Of a stretch of 64,000 nucleotides of DNA, positions 36,832 through 45,259 are shown one piece after another. Position 1 is the first letter of the stretch. Every line of letters begins with the position of its first letter. The translations under genes were made by a program, and so were the position numbers. Location of the stretch: contig NZ_LFZW01000001.1 of the NCBI RefSeq assembly GCF_001183985.1, positions 3,024,970-3,088,969 on the forward strand. The letters are read 5' to 3'. Source of the stretch: Peribacillus loiseleuriae. Its GTDB lineage: Bacteria; Bacillota; Bacilli; Bacillales; DSM-1321. Under the pieces are notes generated by a model, which saw nothing but the letters and a program-made list of their open reading frames with translations, had not been told where the DNA came from and made no database searches.

Positions 36832-37736
36832 AGAAAGTGGCAGTAGCAGATTTAACTTTATTATTTGTCGTTTTCATTTGGGGATCAACATTCGTTATGG
36901 TCCAAAATGCGATTGGTTTTTTAGCACCACATCTATTTAATGCAATCCGTTTTTTTATTGCAGCTATTTTGCTAATCATTGGCTACAGAATTTTTTATTC
37001 AAAAAAAAACGATGCAATTTGGACTAGGTCCTTATTTTTTTCTGGAATCAAAATCGGCATCTGGCTGTTTTTGGGCTATGCCCTTCAAACAGTTGGTTTA
37101 TTAACGACAACGCCTGCAAAAGCAGGATTTATTACAGGACTAAGTGTTGTACTCGTGCCGCTGTTTTCCTTACTGCTATTGAAGCAAAAGTTGCGACTGC
37201 CTACCATTCTGGGCGTTCTATTCGCGACTTTTGGATTATATTTTTTAACGGCGGCAAAAGGCTCTACGATCGTATTTGGAGATGTTCTCGTTTTTTTCTG
37301 CGCCATTAGTTTTGCGATGCAAATCATTATGACCGCAAAATATGCGAAAGCACATCCAGCCTTGCCATTAACGATTATCCAAGTCTTGTCAGTAGCCATT
37401 CTCTCTTTCGTGTCGGCCCTTTTATTCGAAGATTTCTCTATTCTAATGAACCCAGCCGTCATGCTAAAGCCAGACGTTTGGAGCGCTTTACTTGTCACTG
37501 CTTTTTTCGCTACAGCTTTTGCATTCTTTGCCCAAACCTACTTTCAAAGCTATACCTCGCCAACAAGAGTTGCGTTGATTTTTGCAATGGAGCCTGTATT
37601 TGCAGCACTAACATCCTTTGTTTTAATCGGGGAAAGTCTTACAACAGTGTCACTTATTGGCTGTTTATTTATTCTTACAGGCATGATTTGTGCCGAGCTA
37701 CCTTTTCCGAAAAAATTAGCCGCCCAACTTGAATAG
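36828..37736 (+). CDS. EamA/DMT superfamily transporter
   Basis: 302 aa, ten membrane helices in two EamA repeats: LTLLFVVFIWGSTFVMVQ and the second repeat with FVSALLFEDF. The PAKAGFITGLSVVLVPLFS block is typical of drug/metabolite transporters of Bacillus. It is translationally coupled to the RNase H gene (ATGA overlap). Substrate unknown. Confidence 0.9.
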   Translation: MKKVAVADLTLLFVVFIWGSTFVMVQNAIGFLAPHLFNAIRFFIAAILLIIGYRIFYSKKNDAIWTRSLFFSGIKIGIWLFLGYALQTVGLLTTTPAKAGFITGLSVVLVPLFSLLLLKQKLRLPTILGVLFATFGLYFLTAAKGSTIVFGDVLVFFCAISFAMQIIMTAKYAKAHPALPLTIIQVLSVAILSFVSALLFEDFSILMNPAVMLKPDVWSALLVTAFFATAFAFFAQTYFQSYTSPTRVALIFAMEPVFAALTSFVLIGESLTTVSLIGCLFILTGMICAELPFPKKLAAQLE

Positions 37737-37782
37737 GGCGGCTTAGCTAACAATTCAAGTAACTTTCATTTCACCATTCTAT

Positions 37783-38058
37783 CTAATTTAACAATCCCTG
37801 TTCACGGGCAAATCGTTCAGCTTTAGAACGACTGGCTATCTTATTTCTCTTCATGGTTTCCAGTAAAGAAATATAAAAGCTACCATCGAAGTTTTTTTGT
37901 GCTTTTAACGTTAATTCTATGGCTATATTAACAAGGAAATCGCTCGCTTTTGTATAACGCTGGCCGAAATAAATAAAGCCAATGGCATCTTCTCCAAAAG
38001 TGAAGCCTTTTTCTTCTAGAAAACAAACATATTCCTCCACTGTTTTCTCCACAAACAT
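37783..38058 (-). CDS. Conserved 91-aa protein (DUF6123-like)
   Basis: A soluble helical protein starting MFVEKTVEEYVCFLEEKGF and with IGFIYFGQRYTKASDFLVNIAIEL. The sequence resembles a Bacillaceae-specific small family that I believe is DUF6123, but I am not certain of the number. Function unknown. It ends in the spacer facing the convergent transporter gene. Confidence 0.7.
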   Translation of the reverse strand: MFVEKTVEEYVCFLEEKGFTFGEDAIGFIYFGQRYTKASDFLVNIAIELTLKAQKNFDGSFYISLLETMKRNKIASRSKAERFAREQGLLN

Positions 38059-38183
38059 TCACTCCATCCTTTTCCATTCTACATATTACCTTAAATCACC
38101 CTCTTTGACTATCCATTTTTCGACAAAAGTTTCCATATTATTTTTGAACTTTAAGGAAATAGTAGAGCTAGGAGGTGTTTTCA

Positions 38184-38318
38184 TTGAGCAAAAATCGCAA
38201 CCGTGGCAATGATGCATTTAGCGGAGTAAATCCTCAAGGGTATTCAGGTGGAGGCAAAGGCAACACAAGTCCTAAATCGCAATTAGAACAAAAAGCCAAG
38301 AAAGAAAATCATAAATAA
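38184..38318 (+). CDS. sspL: Small acid-soluble spore protein SspL-like
   Basis: A 44-aa hydrophilic peptide starting from TTG 38184, with TAGGAGGTG six bases upstream. It has SGVNPQGYSGGGKGNT and KSQLEQKAKKENHK, matching the SspL pattern VTPQGDLEGN...ELEERAKK of B. subtilis. Such minor SASPs are made only in the forespore. The gene indicates a spore former. It is monocistronic and followed by a hairpin (38333-38363). Confidence 0.85.
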   Translation: MSKNRNRGNDAFSGVNPQGYSGGGKGNTSPKSQLEQKAKKENHK

Positions 38319-38510
38319 AGTGCAACTTCCATCAGTGGGGGGTTCCTCATCCCACTGATGGTTAGTTGAACCAATCGGACCTTTATGGGCAGTTTGATCC
38401 CCCCCACCTATCTTCTTTTTTCATGCTCAAAATCTTGAGGTGAGGGTCTTACTGCCCGTTAAGAGTGGGATAATAGTTAACATAAAAATCATGAGCAGTC
38501 TCAATCAGCG
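38319..38510. repeat. Bacillus-type long intergenic repeat, full copy
   Basis: It begins AAAGTGCAACTTCCATCAGTGGG with its complementary CCCACTGATGG (38353-38363). It continues through AATCGGACCTTTATGGGCAG, a pair of arms CCCACCT / AGGTGAGGG, and GTCTTACTGCCCGTTAAGAG. A shortened copy lies at 39600-39642. The first hairpin probably ends the sspL transcript. Confidence 0.65.
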
Positions 38511-38610
38511 TGGATTCTCCCCATCAAAATTGGCATATATTGAGGGTTTTTCTGCTAGTAGACCGACTTCCCAAGTGATCCAATTATATCTTTCGTAAAA
38601 TGTACTGTGG

Positions 38611-38655
38611 AAAAAACCGCATTCGGATCATAGGACCCTAGGATGCGGTTTTTTT
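38611..38655. terminator. ypcP terminator
   Basis: AAAAAACCGCAT and ATGCGGTTTTTT arms, T-runs on both strands, one base past the stop of ypcP. Confidence 0.85.
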
Positions 38656-38656
38656 A

Positions 38657-39538
38657 TTAGATGATTCGTTGAATCGTTTTGAATTCATGGTCTTCTGCTA
38701 GCTTTCTAACCTTTTCCTGGTCATAGCGATAAACGCTCGTTTCAAGTGGACATGAAATAGGAACATCACATTTAATTTCTGCGAGCTGTCTTGATAAATG
38801 AAGCATGTCAACGGCATCTTGGATTTTTGTTTGTTGAGTTTTTGTAAGTGATGCAAGATTATTGAGAATACCTTCAATATTTTCATATTGAATGAGCAAC
38901 TTTAACGCTGTCTTCTCTCCTATCCCTTTTACTCCCGGATAATTATCCGCAGTATCACCCATCAGTGCCTTTAAATCAATCATTTGCTTTGGTGTAATAC
39001 CCTTCCACTCAAAAAAGCTTTCGCCATTATGGACTTCATAGTTTCCATATCCTTTTTTAAGCAGGACAACAGAAATGCGATCATCAATCAATTGCAGCAT
39101 GTCCTGATCACCTGTCAATATTGATACATGACTTTCATTCATAGCTGTTTTGGCAATGGTTCCCATGCAATCATCTGCTTCATATCCAATAACACCAATG
39201 TTAGGAATGCTAAATGCTTCAACAGCTTCCTTTGCCAACTCAAACTGAGGTCTCATCTCAACCGGTGCTTCCGATCGATTTGCCTTATATTCCGGGAATA
39301 AATCGTTACGGAAGGTTTTACTTCCCATATCCCAACAAACGGCAACATGACTTGGTGAAATATGATCAATAGCCATGAGCATATGTTTAAGAAAACCTTG
39401 AACTGCATTCGTTGGAACGCCTTTCGAATTAATCATAAATTGTCCGGTTACTGCTGTTGCATAAAATGCTCTAAATAAAAGCGCCATTCCATCGACAAGC
39501 AAAAAGGATGGCAGCTGGTCTTTTTCTTTTACATCCAA
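38657..39538 (-). CDS. ypcP: 5'-3' exonuclease YpcP (FEN-like)
   Basis: 293 aa, PIN/FEN fold like the N-terminal domain of DNA polymerase I. Blocks are LLVDGMALLFRAFYA, CWDMGSKTFRNDLFPEYKANR, IGYEADDCMGTIA, ILTGDQDMLQLID and the helix-hairpin-helix PGVKGIGEKTALKLL. It removes flaps and RNA primers. The longer frame starts with GTG 39556, but GAGGTGAT lies ahead of TTG 39538, which I take as start. Confidence 0.92.
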   Translation of the reverse strand: MDVKEKDQLPSFLLVDGMALLFRAFYATAVTGQFMINSKGVPTNAVQGFLKHMLMAIDHISPSHVAVCWDMGSKTFRNDLFPEYKANRSEAPVEMRPQFELAKEAVEAFSIPNIGVIGYEADDCMGTIAKTAMNESHVSILTGDQDMLQLIDDRISVVLLKKGYGNYEVHNGESFFEWKGITPKQMIDLKALMGDTADNYPGVKGIGEKTALKLLIQYENIEGILNNLASLTKTQQTKIQDAVDMLHLSRQLAEIKCDVPISCPLETSVYRYDQEKVRKLAEDHEFKTIQRII

Positions 39539-39599
39539 AACAATCACCTCATACACTACTCTACTATTATTTCAGGATAATTACTAGTTTCATAAAAAT

Positions 39600-39642
39600 A
39601 AAGTGGAACTTTAATCGGCGGGGGCCTACTGCCCGTTAATGC
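39600..39642. repeat. Bacillus-type long intergenic repeat, internally deleted copy
   Basis: AAAGTGGAACTTTAATCGG followed directly by GGGGCCTACTGCCCGTTAATG matches the two ends of the copy at 38319-38510 with the middle missing. Confidence 0.55.
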
Positions 39643-39651
39643 GAGATAAAG

Positions 39652-40488
39652 TCAGCCTTTCTTAGCAACCTCATTCTCCTCATAAGAAATCCAATCACTA
39701 AAGCTTCCCACGTATAGCTTAACTTGTTCAAATCCTGCTTCTTTTAGTGCAATATAATTCGGCGCGGCTGTGACACCTGAGCCACAATACACGATCACTG
39801 ATTGAGTATTGCTTAATTCAGCAAATCTTTCCCTTTGTTTTTCAGCAGATAAAAACGAGCCGCCTTTTATTCCATCCGTCCATAGTTTGTTAATCGCACC
39901 AGGAATATGCCCTGCCACTTTATCAATTGGCTCTTCTATCCCTAAATAACGTCTTCCTTCCCGAGAATCAAGCAGAGTGACTCCTTTCGGCTGGAGATTC
40001 ACATATTCCTTCACTTCATTATATGTAGCAAAAATAGTAGAATCAGTATGGACATTAAAGGTTTGTCGATTGTAATGAGGTATTTCTCCGTCCACTTTTC
40101 CCCCTTCTCGTTTCCAAGCAAAGTAACCGCCGTTTAGAATTTGCACTTGTTTATGCCCTACGTAAGAAAGCATCCAAACAAATCTTGAGGCAAAGGCTCC
40201 TTCTCCACCATCATAAGCGACCACTCTTGTGTTATCCCCAATTCCTGCTTCTTCAAGCTTTTGTTTAAATTCAACAAGATTAGGCAGTGGATGTCTGCCA
40301 TCATGGGTACCCACCGTCCCTGACATATCTTCTTCAAGATGGAAATACACAGCTCCAGAAATATGTTCTTTGTTATAAAGTGCTCTGCCGTATGAAGGTT
40401 CACTAAGCTTAAATCGGCAATCAACAATTCTAATTTCTTCATCTTTCATTACTTCCAATAATTCGTATGGCTTAATTAGAAATGACAT
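39652..40488 (-). CDS. Sulfurtransferase with two rhodanese domains
   Basis: 278 aa. The N-terminal rhodanese domain is inactive-type (VDCRFKLSEPSYGRALYNKEHISGA). The C-terminal one has the catalytic loop YCGSGVTAAPNY, and CGSGVTA is of the 3-mercaptopyruvate/thiosulfate sulfurtransferase type. DSREGRRYLG and AGHIPGA are further motifs. The ATG at 40488 is preceded by AAAGGAGCG; the frame to 40557 is not translated. Donor substrate uncertain. Confidence 0.92.
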   Translation of the reverse strand: MSFLIKPYELLEVMKDEEIRIVDCRFKLSEPSYGRALYNKEHISGAVYFHLEEDMSGTVGTHDGRHPLPNLVEFKQKLEEAGIGDNTRVVAYDGGEGAFASRFVWMLSYVGHKQVQILNGGYFAWKREGGKVDGEIPHYNRQTFNVHTDSTIFATYNEVKEYVNLQPKGVTLLDSREGRRYLGIEEPIDKVAGHIPGAINKLWTDGIKGGSFLSAEKQRERFAELSNTQSVIVYCGSGVTAAPNYIALKEAGFEQVKLYVGSFSDWISYEENEVAKKG

Positions 40489-40558
40489 TTTAATATTCGC
40501 TCCTTTAATTGGATAATGTTCCGATGACCCCGCAACTTGTTTTCTTGTATAAAACATT

Positions 40559-40590
40559 TAAGGGACAGTGTACGAGGTCAGGCCCTTATA
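40559..40590. repeat. Truncated palindromic element, copy I
   Basis: TAAGGGACAGTGTACGAGGTCAGGCCCTTA holds only one end of the family (GAGGTCAGGCCC). It lies between dynA and the sulfurtransferase gene. Confidence 0.5.
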
Positions 40591-40595
40591 CATGT

Positions 40596-43500
40596 TTATT
40601 TTTTATTTAACAGATTAATTTCTGCTGCAATTTGTTCATAGCGAGGAATATCAATCGTTTCTTCAAGAGCAGCTTGTAGTCCTGCAAAAATTTCAGTGAG
40701 TTCTGCTTCACTATTTTTTTGCAGCAAAATCAATTGTTGCGCAAGATGCTCTTGATAGCTTTCATTTAATTGCTCACTTTTTGCATTCACATAATCAAGT
40801 GCTGGTTTATCTAATCTTTCCCTTAGTGCATCATTCATTTTGACTTTTTCATTTTTCTCAAAGAATGCTTTCGGATTCCTAAATAAGGCAAGTTCTTTTT
40901 TAAATTCATTCTCCGTTAGCCCAATAAACGCACGCTTGAATTCGATAATTGGACCATTTTGTGATTCATATGGTTTTAGAGCAATATTTTTCTTTACCTT
41001 TTGAACTTGCTCCATCATCGATTTTTGCTTTTCTAAAACGAGCTTACTTACATACAATTCAGCCCTTAAAGCGGTTGCTCGCATTTCTTGAGCAAAGTCA
41101 AAACCTAACGCTTCTAATAAACTGATTAACGATTTTTTCAAGACGACTTTAATATCCTGCCCGTCATCTTTTAATACAGCTGGATTAAAGGATTCTTTGA
41201 AGAAATCAGCAAATCGAAAAAACACTCGTTGTTTGCTATAAAAGATAAGCTCATCGATTTCTTTTTTTAAACGTTGTTTATCGGTTTCACCGTTCATTTC
41301 TAGCACAATTTGTTTCATTTTTTGAATATCCTTCTGGAGCTCGAGCAATGCTTTTCGCTTCGTTTCTTTATCTTGCTTGGAGGTGATAATAACATCCAGC
41401 AGTAGCCCCTCAGCTCGAATCATGGCAGCTTTTGCCGATTGCAAAGCAAGATCCGTTAAGTCATGCTCGATAAACGCATTAAACTGTGCTTCAAATTTGG
41501 CGATGCCACTGTTTGGTAGAAAAGCATGTGAAAACGAACTTTGTTTCTGCCTTTCTCCTAAAGCTCCTTTACTGCTAAGCGCAAAAAGTTTCGGAAAACG
41601 GATGCCAAAACCAGCCAATTCATTTTTTATATACTCTTTGACTTCATTGATCTCATCTTGTGATTCTGCTAAATCTGCCGCATTCACAATGAAAAACATT
41701 TTATCCATCGCAAAGGAGTCCTTCACTCGGCCAAGTTGGATAAGAAACTCACGGTCTGCTTTTGAAAATGGATGATTATAGTAGGTTACAAAAAGAATTG
41801 CATCAGAGTTTTTAATGTATTCAAACGCTGCACCGGTATGTCGGGCATTAATCGAATCTGCCCCAGGTGTATCGACTAATACCATGCCTTGCCTCGTCCA
41901 TTCACAGTCGTAATACAATTCAATTAAATCAACCAGACAGGATTTCGTCTCTTGGGCAGCAAACTGTCGGAACCCATCCAAATCAACAGTCAAAGTCGTA
42001 CCAAGCTCGCTTTTGTATTGAGGCAATCCTGCGTGAAAAGCACGTAAAAATGACAATTGTGTTTTACCCGTTTCAGTTTTGCTGCTTTTTTGGATAATGA
42101 CGTCTGAAAGATGATGCGCTTTCTCTAGACTTGCCGCCTTTTCTGCGAACACAGCTAGCGCCACATTCACATCTTCAAGAAGCATGGCTTCCGTTTTAAG
42201 CTTGACAGCAGCAGTCCCATGCTTATGCCCGAGATCTGCTGCCATAATTTTATTGATTGCCGCTGTTGTCGGGTTTGGTGAAACAGGGAGTATACTTTCT
42301 CCCATCAATGCGTTGGCGAAGGAAGATTTCCCTGCACTGAAAGCACCAAATAAGGCAACAGTATACGTTTGATTTTCAAGTCGTTGGGATTTTCCCTTTA
42401 ATTCTTTATATAAAGATTGAAACCCCTTTAAAGGGTAGATCAATTCTGCAACTCCTGACAAACTGACAGCTGTTCGATGTAGTTTATCTTTCGCGCTGAT
42501 TCGCTTAGTTACTTCTTGCGAATCTACGCGATTTAAAGGAACTTCTTCCTTTTTCTTCTTCCTTTCAACCATATTCTGCTGTTGGATTTCCTCTTGAACG
42601 ATTACTTTTCTTTCCGCTTCATTTTCTTCTTCTAGCCAAGCTTTCAACATTTTTTCTACTTGAGGTAGGTAGTTGCCATTACCTGCAAGTATTTTAGTAA
42701 GCTGGTCTTTTTCTTCTTGGAGTTCTTTTTCCATCGTGTTGACTACCGCTAACGCATATTGATACGATGAAAATTGATTCAATTCTTCCTCTAATTCCTG
42801 AGTGCGCTGTTCGTTCTTTTCCAGCATTTTTCGAGATAATTGATCTATGAATTGTTCACACGATTTTCTTGCTGCTCTCTTTATTGCTTCAGAAAGCTCA
42901 TTAGTATAATTTAATACATATTCTCCCGTAATTTGGACTTGCCCCTTAAGTAAACTAGTTAATAAGGATTCGGTAACCGCTACGTGTAGGCTCTGTGCAG
43001 TTTGTTCCATTAGGGCATCATGGACGCCAGATGCTGCCACCGTTTGGACTGCGAACTCTTTGATATGCCAATCCAACTGTGTTTTGACTTTTTCCCGTAC
43101 ATCTGTTAGAAACGCTTGTTTTCGATCTTGACGTTCTTGTTCTGTTTTTTTCTTAGTGAAAAATAGACCTGTTTTGAAGTCTTTCTGCGTGGATTCTAAG
43201 AATTGTTTGGCTAATTCGCGGGTTCCTGCAGGCATGAGTATGGCATTTTTCACTATAGATTGTGTACCTTGATCAAAGTGTTCTTTCACCAGTTCAGTAC
43301 TACGAACTAATTTTTGTTTTTCCTGAAGAAGGTGATTCACATTCTCTGTTATAGCGGATCTTTCAGCGTCAGGAAGGCTATATAACGACTCAAGTTCTTC
43401 TGAATGTGCCTCTTCATACTTATTCTTCAGCCAGCTAAGATGCTGATTGATTACCCTTTTTGTAGAAACAATAAGGGAATGCTCTCGATTTGTTTCTTTA

Positions 43501-44285
43501 TTTCGAACTAATGTGTCAATAAATTGCCGGACGTTTTCAACATCATTATGAGGATCCGTTAAATCGCGGATGGATGTGAAAAACATGCCATCGGGAATTA
43601 CATCCCAAGCTGCGAAAGCATCACGAGCGGATTGTTTGAATGTTTCAAAACTTAGTTCGTTTTCATCGTGTTTATCAATCATATTAACAATTAAATACAG
43701 AGACTTTCCTGCTTCTGTCAGTTCTCTCGTAAAAAGGAAGTTCACTTCTGATTGAACATGATTATAATCCATCACATAAAAAACGACATCAGCTAAATGA
43801 AGAGCAGATTCAGTTGAAATTCGGTGAGCGTTATCTGTTGAATCGATGCCAGGTGTATCCATAATCACACAAGCATCAGGTAAAGGAAAATCTTTCGAAC
43901 TAATTGTAATCGAGGATACAGCATCACCATCTTTCGCAAACGTCTTAACGACTGCGTAATCATATGGAGCAGGAAAAATTACAGGTTTACGTTTACGAAA
44001 ATGGACTTTGGCAAAATCTTCACCTTTTTGAACTTTCACCGTATTCGCACTTGTCGGGATTGGGCTTGATGGAAGCAAATGCTTATTTAATAAAAAATTA
44101 ATCATACTTGATTTCCCTGCTGAGAAGTGGCCGCAGAACGCTATTACATATTCATCTTTATGAGATTTTAGCAAAAGTTCTTTTATTTTCTCCGCATTCG
44201 TTTGATCTCCTTCTTCAGAAAATTTTTCATATAATGACATTAAGTCGGTTACGCTATGTGTTTGTGTTCTACTTGTGTAAACCAT
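40596..44285 (-). CDS. dynA: Double-headed bacterial dynamin DynA (YpbR)
   Basis: The 1229-aa protein has two dynamin-like GTPase units. The first has P-loop GHFSAGKSSMIN near residue 53 with DTPGIDS and NMIDKHD; the second has GAFSAGKSSFANA near residue 645 with DTPGADSIN and NAADLAES. Long coiled-coil stretches lie after each. DynA tethers and fuses membranes and protects against phage and pore-forming antibiotics in B. subtilis. ATG 44285 is preferred (AAGGGGAAGAGACG upstream) over ATG 44342. Standard length for the family. Confidence 0.95.
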   Translation of the reverse strand: MVYTSRTQTHSVTDLMSLYEKFSEEGDQTNAEKIKELLLKSHKDEYVIAFCGHFSAGKSSMINFLLNKHLLPSSPIPTSANTVKVQKGEDFAKVHFRKRKPVIFPAPYDYAVVKTFAKDGDAVSSITISSKDFPLPDACVIMDTPGIDSTDNAHRISTESALHLADVVFYVMDYNHVQSEVNFLFTRELTEAGKSLYLIVNMIDKHDENELSFETFKQSARDAFAAWDVIPDGMFFTSIRDLTDPHNDVENVRQFIDTLVRNKETNREHSLIVSTKRVINQHLSWLKNKYEEAHSEELESLYSLPDAERSAITENVNHLLQEKQKLVRSTELVKEHFDQGTQSIVKNAILMPAGTRELAKQFLESTQKDFKTGLFFTKKKTEQERQDRKQAFLTDVREKVKTQLDWHIKEFAVQTVAASGVHDALMEQTAQSLHVAVTESLLTSLLKGQVQITGEYVLNYTNELSEAIKRAARKSCEQFIDQLSRKMLEKNEQRTQELEEELNQFSSYQYALAVVNTMEKELQEEKDQLTKILAGNGNYLPQVEKMLKAWLEEENEAERKVIVQEEIQQQNMVERKKKKEEVPLNRVDSQEVTKRISAKDKLHRTAVSLSGVAELIYPLKGFQSLYKELKGKSQRLENQTYTVALFGAFSAGKSSFANALMGESILPVSPNPTTAAINKIMAADLGHKHGTAAVKLKTEAMLLEDVNVALAVFAEKAASLEKAHHLSDVIIQKSSKTETGKTQLSFLRAFHAGLPQYKSELGTTLTVDLDGFRQFAAQETKSCLVDLIELYYDCEWTRQGMVLVDTPGADSINARHTGAAFEYIKNSDAILFVTYYNHPFSKADREFLIQLGRVKDSFAMDKMFFIVNAADLAESQDEINEVKEYIKNELAGFGIRFPKLFALSSKGALGERQKQSSFSHAFLPNSGIAKFEAQFNAFIEHDLTDLALQSAKAAMIRAEGLLLDVIITSKQDKETKRKALLELQKDIQKMKQIVLEMNGETDKQRLKKEIDELIFYSKQRVFFRFADFFKESFNPAVLKDDGQDIKVVLKKSLISLLEALGFDFAQEMRATALRAELYVSKLVLEKQKSMMEQVQKVKKNIALKPYESQNGPIIEFKRAFIGLTENEFKKELALFRNPKAFFEKNEKVKMNDALRERLDKPALDYVNAKSEQLNESYQEHLAQQLILLQKNSEAELTEIFAGLQAALEETIDIPRYEQIAAEINLLNKK

Positions 44286-44426
44286 TCGTCTCTTCCCCTT
44301 AAATATCGTTGTATAACTACGATTTATCATATGTATTATCAAATGAAAAATTCAATACGAGCTTGTCTCTTAATTGTAAACGATTTCGTTACTTATTCAT
44401 ATGTTTGGAAACGAATTAAAGAAGGT

Positions 44427-44459
44427 ATAAAAAAACAACCAAGTATGTTACCTGGTTGT
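44427..44459 (-). terminator. Terminator overlapping the stop of the 54-aa gene
   Basis: ACAACCA (44435-44441) and TGGTTGT (44453-44459) arms; the minus strand continues TTTTTTTATACC. The TAA stop (44448-44450) is inside the loop. Confidence 0.8.
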
Positions 44460-44612
44460 CGGTGTCGGGATGTATGTTTGGTTATTTTTCGTTACGATTC
44501 GTTTCATTGCCGGATCCTTTTTTGCTTTTGCAGGACTTGCAATATGGCTTATCACATGTTTCATCACAAAGCTATATGTAACAACTGTTAGTAATACAAA
44601 AAACCAGACCAT
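44448..44612 (-). CDS. 54-aa single-helix membrane protein behind Fur-like boxes
   Basis: ATG 44612 is preceded by AAGGATGGTG. The product starts MVWFFVLLTVVTYSFVM (one membrane helix) and ends in a basic tail, KKDPAMKRIVTKNNQTY then PTPTTR. It has its own terminator. Two sites closely matching the Fur consensus lie 45-100 bp upstream, so iron control is predicted. No family name is known to me; a small membrane peptide under Fur could be an iron-transport accessory or regulator. Confidence 0.7.
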   Translation of the reverse strand: MVWFFVLLTVVTYSFVMKHVISHIASPAKAKKDPAMKRIVTKNNQTYIPTPTTR

Positions 44613-44656
44613 TTTATACACCATCCTTATATCATAAAATTTATAGTTGTCTCAAT

Positions 44657-44711
44657 TGATAATCATTTTCATCTTGTATAGCAATCTTATCACGAACGAT
44701 AATCATTTTCA
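44657..44711 (-). promoter_or_regulatory. Two Fur-box-like sites
   Basis: TGATAATCATTTTCA (44657-44671) has one mismatch to the 7-1-7 Fur core TGATAATNATTATCA; CGATAATCATTTTCA (44697-44711) has two. They are spaced exactly 40 bp apart in the same orientation. Both lie upstream of the 54-aa gene and just after the ypbQ stop. Confidence 0.6.
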
Positions 44712-44722
44712 ATAAGATTTTT

Positions 44723-45259
44723 TTATTTTTTATTTTTTAGGAAAACGGTGGAATAGCTTGTTAAATTCTTCAATGCTCTTTCTTCAATTGGAATTCTAAC
44801 TGACATAGCCCACGCATTTAGACATGTGAACAATATTGCTGTGATAAAGGCATTATATAAGAGTGATATGACCAGGATCTCTGTTGCGACAATGATATAG
44901 TTTGGATGCTTCACATATTTATAGGGTCCTTTTGCTATAACCTCTGCATCCGGCAGAACGATAATTTTCGTATTCCAATACGGTCCAAGTGAAGTAATGA
45001 CCCAGACTCTTCCAATCTGTACTAATAAAAATAAAGTCAGCCAAAAAGGCCATATTGTCGATACATTTTTTTCAAGAAAATTGATCTCTGCAATGAAGGA
45101 CGAAAAGAACCCCAGATGCATAAGTACAATCCAAGGATAATGGGAGCTACCGAACTCAAGCCCCCCTTTCACCTTTAGACGCTCTTCATTATATCTCGCC
45201 AATACAAGTTCGCTGAGTCGCTGTACCGCTAGCAACGTAATAAATAGTAGCAATGTCAT
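44723..45259 (-). CDS. ypbQ: Alkylpyrone O-methyltransferase BpsB (YpbQ), ICMT family
   Basis: 178 aa with four or five membrane helices and the isoprenylcysteine methyltransferase C-terminal block KGPYKYVKHPNYIIVATEILV, which binds SAM. Together with BpsA, B. subtilis BpsB makes methylated alkylpyrones at the membrane. ATG 45259 overlaps the TGA of bpsA (ATGA) and has GAGGTGG five bases upstream. Confidence 0.92.
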   Translation of the reverse strand: MTLLLFITLLAVQRLSELVLARYNEERLKVKGGLEFGSSHYPWIVLMHLGFFSSFIAEINFLEKNVSTIWPFWLTLFLLVQIGRVWVITSLGPYWNTKIIVLPDAEVIAKGPYKYVKHPNYIIVATEILVISLLYNAFITAILFTCLNAWAMSVRIPIEERALKNLTSYSTVFLKNKK

